Made by a program: the position numbers and the translations under genes. Below the pieces are notes generated by a model. The model ran no database searches. It saw only the letters and a list, made by a program, of their open reading frames with translations, and was not told where the DNA came from. Below, in pieces: positions 63,561 through 64,000 of a stretch of DNA of 64,000 nt. Origin of the DNA: G963677485 sp942492855 (GTDB lineage Bacteria > Armatimonadota > HRBIN16); the NCBI GenBank assembly GCA_942492855.1, contig OW818647.1, positions 3,596,001 through 3,660,000 of the forward strand, read 5' to 3'. Each line of letters begins with the position of its first letter. Position 1 is the stretch's first letter.

Positions 63561-64000
63561 TCACTGCCTGATGATTGTGACCTTATTCATTGGTTGACGA
63601 GCCGCAATAAGGCTTCTGGCAGTGGCGGTTTCCACCAGTCGGCAGTTGACAACTACAGACTGCCCGCGGTCCGAGATGCTGCCCAGCAGCACCAGTTCAC
63701 AGCCGCTGAGCTGCCCGATTCTTTGTATCGTCTCTGGGGCCATTGCCCCGGTGTTTTGCCACTTGAGCTCTTTCAGTATCTTGTCAAGCTGACCGCGCTC
63801 CACCAGGTTGAACCCGCTGTTGATCATCGCTGTCGACAGATCCTCCACCACACTGTCTGCCACGGCTTTGGAGTTGATGTCTATGAGTTGAAATGTGGAA
63901 ATGGCGATCAGCTCGGTGTCTAGTCTGTCTTTGAGGCCGCTTTTGGCGTCAACGTATTTGCGGATGGCGGCCGCCAGGGTATCCATATCCTTCGGGTCTA
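63561..64000 (-). CDS. Seventh paralogue of the array, N-terminus beyond the window
   Basis: The visible 146 or so codons are the FlgO-like C-terminal domain (ISTFQLIDINSKAVADSVVEDLSTAMI, GQLDKILKELKWQNTGAMAPETIQRIGQLSGCELVLLGSISDRG). The frame continues to the right edge (DPKDMDTLAAAIRKY), so the apparent start at 63986 is internal and the gene is cut by the window. It shows that the array extends further. Confidence 0.75.
   Translation of the reverse strand, partial: DPKDMDTLAAAIRKYVDAKSGLKDRLDTELIAISTFQLIDINSKAVADSVVEDLSTAMINSGFNLVERGQLDKILKELKWQNTGAMAPETIQRIGQLSGCELVLLGSISDRGQSVVVNCRLVETATARSLIAARQPMNKVTIIRQ

Noticed and set aside
1..64000. CRISPR array
   Set aside because: No series of regularly spaced identical repeats with unique spacers was seen; the repeats found are coding pentapeptides or short operators.

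Overview
The window looks like a chromosome segment of a free-living, probably diderm bacterium. It has Shine-Dalgarno led genes, a SUF iron-sulfur operon of the SufBD/SufS/SufU/SufT type, a giant cyclic beta-1,2-glucan synthase, and many secreted proteins with short signal peptides. The arrays of DEAGK-RG repeat proteins and secreted carbohydrate-binding-like/FlgO-like proteins would fit a poorly sampled environmental phylum such as Armatimonadota. That placement is a guess; the sequence does not prove it.

Layout. 1-4453: the 3' part of a suf operon (sufB partial, sufD, a Rieske ferredoxin, sufS, sufU, a SufT/MIP18-like gene), followed by tRNA-Pro(UGG). 4602-9649: an accessory stretch with a small hypothetical gene, a membrane-anchored pentapeptide-repeat protein, two members plus one relic of a DEAGK-RG repeat family, a zinc-ribbon membrane protein, and a purine/pyrimidine-rich non-coding region. 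9650-17950: one 2766-residue cyclic glucan synthase.

18024-49782: a roughly 31.7 kb mobile island integrated into the 3' end of an initiator-type tRNA-Met. The tRNA 3' end (13 bp) recurs at 49770-49782 as the opposite attachment site. The left end carries a large serine recombinase whose last codons are antisense tRNA sequence, a small ribbon-helix-helix gene overlapping it, and a primase-helicase replication module with candidate operators and iteron-like repeats. The cargo is a tightly coupled four-gene operon: a helicase with a DUF1998-like tail, a DrmD-like SNF2 helicase, an Eco57I-type N6-adenine methylase, and a reverse transcriptase fused to a nitrilase. Three pentapeptide-repeat genes follow, two of which end in a potassium-channel-like pore, with an unknown 585-residue protein between them. 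This reads as a composite anti-phage locus: DISARM-like restriction/modification, a UG1/DRT1-type RT-nitrilase, and possible membrane effectors. The right part of the island holds a 22-bp perfect inverted repeat, a multi-stem structured-RNA candidate with a possible pseudoknot, and two hypothetical genes.

49783-51278: debris of a second related element (a recombinase C-terminal fragment) and a dead IS630 transposase. 51290-64000: a secreted-protein region with a 745-residue secreted protein, a zinc-finger methyltransferase, an intact caspase-like protease, a frameshifted caspase paralogue lacking the catalytic Cys, and a tandem array of six secreted paralogues (the last cut by the window edge). 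One array member looks like a recombinant of its neighbours.
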